This document shows, in pieces, positions 4,977-12,059 of a stretch of DNA of 12,798 nucleotides. Source of the stretch: Eubacteriaceae bacterium (lineage in GTDB: Bacteria; Bacillota; Clostridia; Eubacteriales; Anaerofustaceae); NCBI GenBank assembly GCA_017613995.1, contig JAGACT010000214.1:1-12798 (forward strand). Direction: 5' to 3'. The position numbers were made by a program, and so were the translations under genes. Numbering within the stretch: position 1 is the stretch's first letter; each line of letters opens with the position of its first letter. The notes beneath the pieces were generated by a model. The model was given only the letters and a program-made list of their open reading frames with translations. It made no database searches and was not told the DNA's origin.

Positions 4977-5435
4977 GTGACACTGTTCCTTTACGTGTTC
5001 TGGATAATACTCTGCGGAAGGATCGATGCCGAGATCCTGCTGACGGGCCTTGCCGTGACGGCCCTGGCAATGGCCGCGTCCCGGCTGTTCTTCGGATACA
5101 CCCTCAGGAAGGATATCTCCGTTATCGGAAGGATCCCTCTCTTTTCCGTCTACGTGTTCATTCTTTTCTTTCAGATCGTAAAGGCGAACATATCCGTCAT
5201 GAGGCTGATCCTCGACAAAAACAAACATACCGAACCGTGCATGGTGACCTTCAGGGCGGATCTGCGGACCCGCCTCGGAAGATATCTGCTGGCCAACTCC
5301 ATAACACTGACCCCGGGCACCATAACCGTGGGCGTCGAGGGCGACGTTTACACGGTGCACTGCCTGGACCGGAGCCTTCTTGATACTTCACGGGACGCTG
5401 TACTGCAGAAATGGATAAGGAGGATGGAAAAATGA
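4977..5435 (+). CDS. mrpE: Na+/H+ antiporter subunit E (MrpE/MnhE; MbhA-like)
   Basis: This 152-residue protein is the MrpE/PhaE/MnhE subunit of a multi-subunit cation/proton antiporter module, equivalent to MbhA of membrane-bound hydrogenases. It starts with two hydrophobic segments (residues 2-13 and about 19-40), then a third around 54-70. The family hallmarks are IVKANISV (67-74) and NSITLTPGT (107-115) in a small cytoplasmic domain. The GTG at 4977 is chosen because AGGGAGG stands 7 nt upstream (4963-4969) and the protein then begins right at its first membrane segment; an upstream GTG in frame at 4938 would lie within the promoter. First gene of the operon, it overlaps mrpF by 4 bp (ATGA). 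Subunit E is thought to help assembly or gating rather than to carry ions itself. Confidence 0.92.
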   Translation: MTLFLYVFWIILCGRIDAEILLTGLAVTALAMAASRLFFGYTLRKDISVIGRIPLFSVYVFILFFQIVKANISVMRLILDKNKHTEPCMVTFRADLRTRLGRYLLANSITLTPGTITVGVEGDVYTVHCLDRSLLDTSRDAVLQKWIRRMEK

Positions 5436-5722
5436 GCTTTATAATGGACCGATTCTATCTTCTTTTTGATGCCGTACTGGCGCTGCTGGCCCTGGGGATG
5501 TTCCTGGGCCTTGTAAGGGCGATAGCAGGGCCGAGGCTCTCCGACCGCATAATGGGCATTAATATCACGGGGAGCCTGTGCACCGTGTCGCTGGCGGTGC
5601 TCTCCGTGTTCCTCTCGGAGGACTGGCTCCTGGACGTGTGCCTCATATACTGCATGATCAGTTTCCTCGCCGTGGCGGTTATCACATCAGTCAGCGGAGG
5701 AAGAAAGGGGGACGGAAAATGA
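5432..5722 (+). CDS. mrpF: Na+/H+ antiporter subunit F (MrpF/MnhF; MbhB-like)
   Basis: This 96-residue, three-helix membrane protein belongs to the MrpF/PhaF family. It shows the conserved RAIAGPRLSDRIMGINI (29-45), with D38, and the acidic residue D68 in the third helix (WLLDVCLIYCMISFLAV), both typical of the family. The start is the ATG at 5432 rather than 5411, because GGAGG lies 8 nt upstream and the ATGA overlap with mrpE indicates translational coupling. It overlaps mrpG by 4 bp. In Mrp and Mbh structures E, F and G cluster at one end of the membrane arm, and F has been linked to the ion path. Confidence 0.93.
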   Translation: MSFIMDRFYLLFDAVLALLALGMFLGLVRAIAGPRLSDRIMGINITGSLCTVSLAVLSVFLSEDWLLDVCLIYCMISFLAVAVITSVSGGRKGDGK

Positions 5723-6075
5723 GCGCTCAGATAAGGCTCATGCTTTCGGGCATGCTGATCGTTTCCGGCACCTTCTGCGCCGGGGTGGGGCTTCTCGGTG
5801 TCTACCGCTTCCGCTACGCCATGAACCGCATGCAGTGCGCGGGGATCATCGACACCCTTTCCCTGACGCTGATATTTCTGGGCCTGGCGCTGTACCGGCT
5901 GGACTGGGACTTTTCCTTCAAGCTGATACTTATAGCGGCCTTCCAGTGGATATCCGCCCCCCTCTCCTCCCACCTTCTCGCGAAGATGCAGGCGCAGGCG
6001 GACGACGGCAAGGGAGAGCATTTTATAGTAATTGACGAAACGGAGAACGGAGGGAACGGGAATGGACTATCTTGA
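5719..6075 (+). CDS. mrpG: Na+/H+ antiporter subunit G (MrpG/MnhG; MbhC-like)
   Basis: A 118-residue, three-helix membrane protein of the MrpG/PhaG family. It has an N-terminal helix (LMLSGMLIVSGTFCAGVGLLGVYRF), the family core RYAMNRMQCAGIIDTLSLTLIFLGLAL and a third helix (LILIAAFQWISAPLSSHLLA). The soluble tail GEHFIVIDETENGGNG is hydrophilic and acidic. The start ATG at 5719 overlaps the mrpF stop (ATGA); a purine-rich GGGGGA lies upstream. It overlaps the next gene by 14 bp, consistent with coupled translation of one membrane complex. Confidence 0.92.
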   Translation: MSAQIRLMLSGMLIVSGTFCAGVGLLGVYRFRYAMNRMQCAGIIDTLSLTLIFLGLALYRLDWDFSFKLILIAAFQWISAPLSSHLLAKMQAQADDGKGEHFIVIDETENGGNGNGLS

Positions 6076-6334
6076 GATAATGCTGCTGGCGATACTGGTC
6101 ATATGCGGCATCTTCACCTGCGCCACGAAAAACCTTATGGCGTCCCTCATAATCTTCATGGCGTACAGCATTATCATGTCCGTCATCTGGGCCCTGCTGC
6201 AGGCACCGGATCTGGCGGTGACCGAAGCCGCGGTGGGAGCCGGGATATCTGGAATACTGATGTTCGTGACTCTCAGGAGACTTCGTGATATCAGGGACGC
6301 CGGAGGGAAACAGACCGATGAAGAGCTTTCGTGA
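6062..6334 (+). CDS. DUF4040/MbhD-like subunit (stand-alone piece of the MrpA C-terminus)
   Basis: This 90-residue membrane protein has three helices and the DUF4040 (MbhD) signature APDLAVTEAAVGAGISGILMF (49-69), including the conserved acid E56 within the membrane. In aerobic Mrp antiporters this region is part of the long C-terminus of MrpA. In membrane-bound hydrogenases it is a separate protein, MbhD, homologous to NuoJ. It starts at the ATG at 6062, with GGAGGG 7 nt upstream, overlapping mrpG by 14 bp and the next gene by 17 bp. Its presence as a separate gene is the main reason to see this operon as Mbh-like rather than as a canonical Mrp operon. Confidence 0.9.
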   Translation: MDYLEIMLLAILVICGIFTCATKNLMASLIIFMAYSIIMSVIWALLQAPDLAVTEAAVGAGISGILMFVTLRRLRDIRDAGGKQTDEELS

Positions 6335-7211
6335 ATGGTTCCGGGACTGGGACAGCGGCCGCTACGACCTGACGGAGATGACGGCTTCCTCCGGGGAAGC
6401 CTTCCGGGAAGATCCCGACAGCGGATCCAGCCGCTGGGCCCGTACCGAAGTGTTTTCCATCAGAGCTGACGTGACGGGAACCTTCAGAAAGCTTTATCCC
6501 GTCATGAGCCTGATACTGTGCGCCGTTATAATCGTGTTCCTTCTGTATACCGTGGAGGCCCTGCCTCCCTTCGCCAGCGCGGATACCCCGGCCAATGCCG
6601 GAGAGGTGAGCCTGAGGTACAATTCCATGGCTCTGGAGGAGACCGGGGCCCTGAACGTGGTGTCCGGAGTGATACTGGACTACAGGGCCTTCGATACCCT
6701 CGGAGAGTCCCATGTGCTGTTCGCCGCTGCCGTGGCGGTATTCATCCTCATGCTCGAACCGACGAAGGGAGCCGGACCGGAAACGCTTGGCGTATCCCCG
6801 GATACGGTCCTGGAGGGCACCGCCAGGGTACTGGGGCCGGTGATCGCGGTCTTCGGCATCTATATCATACTCAACGGACATCTGGGGCCCGGCGGAGGAT
6901 TCGCGGGAGGCTCGGTGCTTTCGGGAGCGATGATCCTCATAAGGATGACCTCCCGGGGCAGGGACGGAAAGGGACTTCTGAGCATGAAGGGATACAGGAT
7001 CATAACCGCATCCTCCCTGATATTCTATTCCCTGGCGAAGGGCTACTCGTTCTGGTGCGGGGCCAACGGTCATGAAACTATATTCTCCGCCGGAGAGGCG
7101 GGAAGGATATTCTCCGCCGGGCTGATACTGCCCCTGAACATTGCGGTGGGCGCGGTGGTGGCCTGCACCATGTACGGCTTCTATTCCATTTTTACGGGAG
7201 GAGAAGTATGA
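6318..7211 (+). CDS. mrpB: Fused MbhE-like and MrpB/MnhB subunit with N-terminal hydrophilic extension
   Basis: A 297-residue protein with three parts. Residues 1-60 form a charged, soluble extension (REWFRDWDSGRYDLTEM). Residues about 61-147 are an MbhE/MrpA-C-terminal-like unit: a helix (VMSLILCAVIIVFLLYTV), an external loop, the conserved NVVSGVILDYRAFDTLGES (113-131) and a second helix. Residues about 160-290 are a full MrpB/MnhB domain with ARVLGPVIAVFGIYIILNGHLGPGGGFAGG (hallmark GHLGPGGGFAGG at 187-198) and further helices. In Pyrococcus Mbh the two parts are separate (MbhE, MbhF). The start ATG at 6318 is chosen for GGAGGG 10 nt upstream; an in-frame ATG at 6285 lacks one. It overlaps its neighbours by 17 bp and 4 bp. 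The family assignment is firm; the role of the extension is unknown. Confidence 0.88.
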   Translation: MKSFREWFRDWDSGRYDLTEMTASSGEAFREDPDSGSSRWARTEVFSIRADVTGTFRKLYPVMSLILCAVIIVFLLYTVEALPPFASADTPANAGEVSLRYNSMALEETGALNVVSGVILDYRAFDTLGESHVLFAAAVAVFILMLEPTKGAGPETLGVSPDTVLEGTARVLGPVIAVFGIYIILNGHLGPGGGFAGGSVLSGAMILIRMTSRGRDGKGLLSMKGYRIITASSLIFYSLAKGYSFWCGANGHETIFSAGEAGRIFSAGLILPLNIAVGAVVACTMYGFYSIFTGGEV

Positions 7212-7597
7212 ACCTGCAGTCGGTATGGGATGCCAGAGTGCAGTGCGCCGCGGTGGTCCTTTTCGCGGTGGGCTTCTCTTCGCTGCTTTTGCACCGCAAC
7301 CTCTTCAAGAAGATAATAGGCCTCAACATCATGGAGACGGCGTCCTATCTGTTCCTTACGGCCACGGGATACATCCGGGGACGCACGGCCCCCATCGTAA
7401 CGGGCAGCGCCGCCGAGGCGGCGAAGTACGTGAACCCGCTGCCTGCGGGCCTGGTGCTCACCGGCATAGTGGTGTCCGTGTCCTTCACGGCGGTGATGCT
7501 CTCCCTGATGATACGGCTCTACCGGGAATACCGCACCCTGGACCTGGACGAGATATACGAGCTGGTGCATTCCGATCCGAAGGAGGGAAGAGCATGA
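7208..7597 (+). CDS. mrpC: Na+/H+ antiporter subunit C (MrpC/MnhC; NuoK-like, MbhG-like)
   Basis: This 129-residue, three-helix protein belongs to the NuoK/MrpC family. It contains NLFKKIIGLNIMETASYLFLTA, with the membrane glutamate E43 that lies on the hydrophilic axis of complex I-type proton paths, and the later motif PLPAGLVLTGIVVSVSFTAVMLSL. The cytoplasmic C-terminus is charged (REYRTLDLDEIYELVHSDPKEG). GGAGGA lies just upstream and the ATGA overlaps at both ends (7208-7211 and 7594-7597) show tight coupling with the MrpB fusion and the first antiporter-like gene. The order B-C-D matches both Mrp and Mbh operons. Confidence 0.93.
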   Translation: MNLQSVWDARVQCAAVVLFAVGFSSLLLHRNLFKKIIGLNIMETASYLFLTATGYIRGRTAPIVTGSAAEAAKYVNPLPAGLVLTGIVVSVSFTAVMLSLMIRLYREYRTLDLDEIYELVHSDPKEGRA

Positions 7598-9081
7598 TAT
7601 ACGACATTCCTCTTTTGCTGATCGTGATGTCACTGATATCCTCGGTGATATGCAGTTTCAGCGGGGATAGGTTCTCCAGGGGCCTGTGCATCTTTCTTGT
7701 GAGCTGCTCCCTTCTGGGAAACGGGACCCTGGCGGCCCATCTTCTGTCCGGCGGACAGAGCGTATACTACATGATGGGCCATTTCCCCCATCCCTGGGGC
7801 AACGAGCTCAGGCTGGGCATGACGGAATCCTTCATGATCAGCTTCTTTTCCCTGGTGATGCTGCTGATCCTCCTGGGAGGAGGCAGAAGCATCCGGGAGA
7901 AGACCGAAAAGGGCAGGAGGGGCTACTATCACGCCCTCGTATGCCTTATCATGGGATCCCTGACGGTGCTGTGCTATACCAACGACATCTTCACGGGCTA
8001 CGTATTCATAGAGATCAGCACCCTGGCCTCCGCGGGGATCCTCTTTTCCCGGGGGACCGGCCGGAGCATCCTGGCCTCTGTGAGATACATGATCTTTTCA
8101 CTGGTGGGATCCGGTCTTTTCATGATGGGACTGATAATCCTCTACGCCATAACGGGATATCTGCTGATGCCGGAGCTTAAGGAGAGCGTCTGCTCGCTGT
8201 ATTCCTCGGGTACCTACGCCATGCCCCTTATCAGCTCCGCCGCCCTCCTGTCCATCGGCCTGGCGGTGAAGAGCGGGCTGTTCCCGTTCCACATCTGGAT
8301 GTCCGACACCTATTCGGAGGCGGCTCCCGCTTCCTCGGCCATCCTGTCCGGGCTGGTCTGCAAGGGATACATCTTCCTGCTCATGAAGATCATACGGGAC
8401 GTGTTCGGCCAGGACGTGTACTACGGCATGGGAATGAACAACGTGCTGTTCGTGTTCGGCGTCCTGGGAGTCATCGTGGGCAGCGTCAGCGCCATACGGG
8501 AAGACGACATCTTCCGCATGCTGGCCTTCTCATCGGCCTGCCAGATCGGCTACGTCTACATGGCGGCGGGGATCTCGCCCCTGGCGGGGACCGCGGCGGC
8601 TCTCTATCAGATGTTCGCCCACAGCGCCGTCAAGCCCTCCCTGTTTCTGTCCTCCGACGTGCTGTGCGCCTGCCGGGGAGACTCCCGTCACTTCTCCGAT
8701 CTGACGGGAGCGGGGTATTCGGTGCCCCTGGCGGGGATAGTGTTCACGGCAGGAGCCCTGAGCATGATCGGAGTGCCCGCCACCATGGGCTTCGTATCCA
8801 AATGTCTGATGGGGGGAGCCGCCCTGGCTGCCTCTGATATCAAAAAATATACTGTGCTGGGCGTCATAGCCCTGAGCACCCTTCTGAACACCCTCTACTT
8901 CGCCAGGACGGTGATAAGGATCTACACCTACAAGGATCCGCCCCGGGCGGGCAGAGCCGGGACGGAGGCCCAGAAGGCCTTCGCGGTGCCCGGAACGGTG
9001 TTCGCCCTTCTGAATCTGTCCATGGGGATATTCGCATCCTTCCTGACCCGGGTGTCGGAAAAGTTTGCGGGAATACTTTGA
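7594..9081 (+). CDS. mrpD: Antiporter-like subunit 1 (MrpD/NuoN/MbhH-like)
   Basis: This 495-residue polytopic protein has the Proton_antipo_M core of NuoL/M/N and MrpA/D. Ion-path residues are in place: E140 in the fifth-helix segment (GYVFIEISTLAS), K226 and H233 (VKSGLFPFHIW), K257 (LVCKGYIF), H343 and K347 (MFAHSAVKPSL) and K403 (GFVSKCL). The half-channel segment reads DTYSEAAPASSAILSG, more divergent than in the three paralogues that follow. The ATG at 7594 overlaps the mrpC stop and has GGAGGG upstream; an open frame further upstream is antiporter-free shadow. Its position directly after mrpC corresponds to MrpD or MbhH, the subunit contacting MrpC. A 16-bp gap separates it from the next gene. 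Confidence 0.9.
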   Translation: MIYDIPLLLIVMSLISSVICSFSGDRFSRGLCIFLVSCSLLGNGTLAAHLLSGGQSVYYMMGHFPHPWGNELRLGMTESFMISFFSLVMLLILLGGGRSIREKTEKGRRGYYHALVCLIMGSLTVLCYTNDIFTGYVFIEISTLASAGILFSRGTGRSILASVRYMIFSLVGSGLFMMGLIILYAITGYLLMPELKESVCSLYSSGTYAMPLISSAALLSIGLAVKSGLFPFHIWMSDTYSEAAPASSAILSGLVCKGYIFLLMKIIRDVFGQDVYYGMGMNNVLFVFGVLGVIVGSVSAIREDDIFRMLAFSSACQIGYVYMAAGISPLAGTAAALYQMFAHSAVKPSLFLSSDVLCACRGDSRHFSDLTGAGYSVPLAGIVFTAGALSMIGVPATMGFVSKCLMGGAALAASDIKKYTVLGVIALSTLLNTLYFARTVIRIYTYKDPPRAGRAGTEAQKAFAVPGTVFALLNLSMGIFASFLTRVSEKFAGIL

Positions 9082-9097
9082 ACCGGAGGTCAAGATC

Positions 9098-10609
9098 ATG
9101 TCGGAACTGCTTATGCTTTCAGTTATCCTTCTGCCCGTCCTTGCGGGCATAATGATCTGGTTTTTCAAATTCAGCGAAAGAAGATACATGTGCGTCTATG
9201 TGGTATGCGCCCTGGCCGCGGAGGCAGCCCTGTGCACCGCCTTGTGCTTCGCTCCGGAGGCGGGGCTGACCGTGTTCTCCATGACGCCTTCCCTGCGGGC
9301 CGCTCTGAGGCCCGACAGCCTGGGAAAGATGTTTCTCATGGTGGCGTCCCTGGGTTTCCTTGTCTCCGGGATCTTCTCCCTGAAGTACATGGACCGGGAG
9401 GAGGAGGAAGGCTCCTATCCGGAGAAGATGTTCTACTCCTTCTACCTGATGACCCTCGGGGCCATAGCGGGCATGGATCTTTCCTCCACCCTGGTGGGGA
9501 TGTACCTCTTCTTCGAGATGATCACCCTGCTGTCGGTCCCCATGGTACTGTACGAAAAGACGGAGGAAGCGTCCCGGGCGGCCATGAAGTACCTGTTCTA
9601 TTCCATGGGCGGCGCCCTGCTGGGCCTGGGATGCATCTTCGTGCTGTCGGGTCTCTCCTCCTCCGGTGAGTTTTCTCCGGGAGGGATCCTGGATCCCGCC
9701 GCGGCCGCCTCAGAGCTGCCCCTGATCCTGGGAGCCCTGTTCGCCGGGCTTGTTGGTTTCTGCACCAAGGCGGGCATGTATCCAATGCACGGATGGCTGC
9801 CGACGGCCCATCCCGCGGCCCCCGCTCCCGCTTCCGCCGTCCTTTCCGGCGTCATCACCAAGGCCGGAGTGCTGGCGGTCATAAGACTGGTGTTCTTCAC
9901 CGTCGGAGCCAATACCGTAAGGGGCACCTGGGTGCAGTACGCCCTTTGCATACTGTCCCTCATCACGGTTTTCATGGGTTCCATGATGGCCTACCGGGAG
10001 AACGTGTTCAAAAAGAGGCTGGCCTATTCCTCGGTGAGCCAGATATCCTACGTGCTCTTCGGGCTTTTCGTGATGGAGAACTCCTCCGTTTCCGGAGCCC
10101 TGCTGCAGGTGATCTTCCACGCTTCGGTGAAGATATGCCTGTTCCTTACCGCCGGAAGCGTCATCTACAACCTGGGCAGACGGGAATGCAGCGGTTACAG
10201 GGGCATGGGCAGATATATGCCGGTGACCTTCGCCTGCTTCACCATGGCCTCCCTCTCCCTGATCGGCATACCGCCCTTCGCGGGATTCACCGCCAAGTGG
10301 TTCCTGGCCCTGGGGAGCCTTTCGTCGGACCTCGAGGTCATAAGCTGGGCGGGGCCGGCGGTGCTTCTGATCTCGGCCCTTCTGACCGCGGGATATCTGC
10401 TGCCAATCAGCGTGTCGGCCTTCTTCCCCGGAAAAGAAGGGATCAGCATGGAAGGCCTGCCGGATACGGACTTCATCCGCAGGGAAGGCGGAGCTCTGAT
10501 GAAGATCCCCCTGATCCTGCTGGCGGTCTTCGCCCTGGCGGCTGGAGTGTTCTCCGGGACCTTCACTTCCCTGACCGGAAAGATCGCCTCCTACATCCTG
10601 GGACTGTGA
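9098..10609 (+). CDS. Antiporter-like subunit 2 (MrpD/HyfB/NuoM-like)
   Basis: A 503-residue polytopic membrane protein with the complete Proton_antipo_M core. Key residues are E140 (GMYLFFEMITLLS), K224 and H231 (GFCTKAGMYPMHGWLP), then AHPAAPAPASAVLSGVITKAG with K255, H341 (QVIFHASVKI) and K400 (PPFAGFTAKWF). The AHPxAPxxASAxLSGxxTK segment is of the type in hydrogenase-linked subunits such as HyfB/HyfD and in MrpD, and is shared with the fourth paralogue of this operon. The ATG at 9098 has GGAGG 8 nt upstream (9085-9089). A short linker around residues 430-465 is hydrophilic (FFPGKEGISMEGLPDTDFIRRE) before two last hydrophobic segments. It should move H+ or Na+ through the membrane arm. 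Confidence 0.9.
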   Translation: MSELLMLSVILLPVLAGIMIWFFKFSERRYMCVYVVCALAAEAALCTALCFAPEAGLTVFSMTPSLRAALRPDSLGKMFLMVASLGFLVSGIFSLKYMDREEEEGSYPEKMFYSFYLMTLGAIAGMDLSSTLVGMYLFFEMITLLSVPMVLYEKTEEASRAAMKYLFYSMGGALLGLGCIFVLSGLSSSGEFSPGGILDPAAAASELPLILGALFAGLVGFCTKAGMYPMHGWLPTAHPAAPAPASAVLSGVITKAGVLAVIRLVFFTVGANTVRGTWVQYALCILSLITVFMGSMMAYRENVFKKRLAYSSVSQISYVLFGLFVMENSSVSGALLQVIFHASVKICLFLTAGSVIYNLGRRECSGYRGMGRYMPVTFACFTMASLSLIGIPPFAGFTAKWFLALGSLSSDLEVISWAGPAVLLISALLTAGYLLPISVSAFFPGKEGISMEGLPDTDFIRREGGALMKIPLILLAVFALAAGVFSGTFTSLTGKIASYILGL

Positions 10610-10618
10610 GGCATCGGG

Positions 10619-12046
10619 ATGACTGGGATTCTCTTTACCTCGGCATTTTTGATCCCGCTGGTTTCGGGCCTGGCCGTGATGATCTCCGGCAAGAGGATAA
10701 GAAAAGCCTCGGGGGTGCTTTCCCTGACGCTCACTCTCGTGTCCTCCGCCCTCATCTGGTATGCGCTTCTGAGCTGCCCGGGCGGGAGCTTCGTGCTGCT
10801 TAAGGCATCGGACCGCTTCGTGCTGAGCTTTTCCTGCGACGGGGCGTCGCAGCTGTTCGCGGGGCTCATCGCGACCCTGTGGCCCCTTACGGTGATCTAT
10901 GCTCTGGAGTACATGGAGGACGACGAAAGGCCCGAAATGTTCTTCGGATTTTTCCTGATGGCTTTCGGAGCCACGGCGGGAATAGCCTTCGCGGGAAACT
11001 ATTTCACCCTGTACTGCTTCTATGAGGCATTGACCCTCACCACCGTGCCCCTGGTGCTGCATTATCACACCGAAGAGTCCGTGAGGGCAGCCAGGACCTA
11101 CTTCACCTATTCCCTGGGCGGAGCGGCCATGGTGTTCCTGTCGATGCTGTACTTCACCCTGACTCCTTCCCCGGGATCCGGCGCAGAGCTGGCGAAGCTT
11201 TTCTATCTGGCGGGATTCGCGGGTTTTTCGGTGAAATCGGCGGTGTTCCCGCTGCACGCCTGGCTGCCGAGAGCGTCGGTGGCACCGACTCCGGTGACGG
11301 CCCTGCTGCACGCTGTGGCGGTGGTCAAGTCGGGGGTGTTCGCCGTGATACGCCTCACGTGGTGCGTGTACGGGGACCTCTCTGCGGATGATCCCGTCAG
11401 AGGCGTTCTGATATGCGTCGTGTCCTTCAGCATTCTGTACGGTTCGTCCATGGCCGTCAGGGAGACCGATCTGAAAAGAAGGCTCGCCTACTCCACCGTG
11501 GCGAACCTGTCCTACATCCTTTTCGGAGCCCTCCTGATGAACGTCTCCGGCCTGGCGGCGGCTTTTGTGCACATGCTGTTCCACGCTGTGATGAAAATCA
11601 CTGCCTTCTTCGCGGCCGGAAGCGTGCTGCACGCAAGCGGCAGGAGGAAAGTATACGAGATGGACGGTATGGGAAGGCTGATGCCTCTTACGTTCACGGC
11701 GTTCACTCTGGCGGCTCTTTCCCTGACCGGAGTGCCGCCCTTCGCGGGCTTCGTGTCAAAGTGGCAGCTGCTGACGGCGGCCGCGGAAATGGGGGGCGTC
11801 TTCGCCTACGCCGGCTGCGCTTCGATCATTTTCAGCGCTCTTCTGACGGCGATCTACATGTTCACCACCGTAAGGCGCGCCTTCTTCTCCGACGCCCCGT
11901 CCCTGAACGGCACCGGGGATCCCGGATGGAGGATGATTCTCCCCATGGCGCTCACTTCGGTGCTGTGTCTTGTTATGGGCCTTGCGGGCGGCTTTTTCGC
12001 TGATCTGTGCATGAACGCCGCGGGGAACATGCCCCGCTGGATATAA
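10619..12046 (+). CDS. Antiporter-like subunit 3 (NuoL/MrpA-N-terminal-like)
   Basis: This 475-residue polytopic protein again has the Proton_antipo_M core: E136 (YCFYEALTLTT), K206 and H213 (GFSVKSAVFPLHAWLP), K237 (VVKSG), H322 and K326 (MLFHAVMKI) and K381 (PPFAGFVSKW). The segment RASVAPTPVTALLHAVAVVKSGVFA is the NuoL/MrpA-type form, unlike subunits 2 and 4, so this gene is not simply a fresh copy of its neighbours. It lacks the long lateral C-terminal helix of NuoL and the MrpA C-terminal extension. The ATG at 10619 follows the previous stop by 9 bp with only a weak ribosome site (GAGG in the stop region), suggesting dependence on ribosomes finishing the upstream gene. It likely forms one more ion-translocating unit. 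Confidence 0.9.
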   Translation: MTGILFTSAFLIPLVSGLAVMISGKRIRKASGVLSLTLTLVSSALIWYALLSCPGGSFVLLKASDRFVLSFSCDGASQLFAGLIATLWPLTVIYALEYMEDDERPEMFFGFFLMAFGATAGIAFAGNYFTLYCFYEALTLTTVPLVLHYHTEESVRAARTYFTYSLGGAAMVFLSMLYFTLTPSPGSGAELAKLFYLAGFAGFSVKSAVFPLHAWLPRASVAPTPVTALLHAVAVVKSGVFAVIRLTWCVYGDLSADDPVRGVLICVVSFSILYGSSMAVRETDLKRRLAYSTVANLSYILFGALLMNVSGLAAAFVHMLFHAVMKITAFFAAGSVLHASGRRKVYEMDGMGRLMPLTFTAFTLAALSLTGVPPFAGFVSKWQLLTAAAEMGGVFAYAGCASIIFSALLTAIYMFTTVRRAFFSDAPSLNGTGDPGWRMILPMALTSVLCLVMGLAGGFFADLCMNAAGNMPRWI

Positions 12047-12059
12047 ACGGGAGGAAAAC

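Noticed and set aside
9710..11632. A 640-codon open frame on the minus strand opposite antiporter-like genes 2 and 3
   Set aside because: It mirrors two clear membrane-protein genes, is rich in H, Q, G, R and E as antisense of GC-rich codons usually is, and has no ribosome site or recognisable domain.
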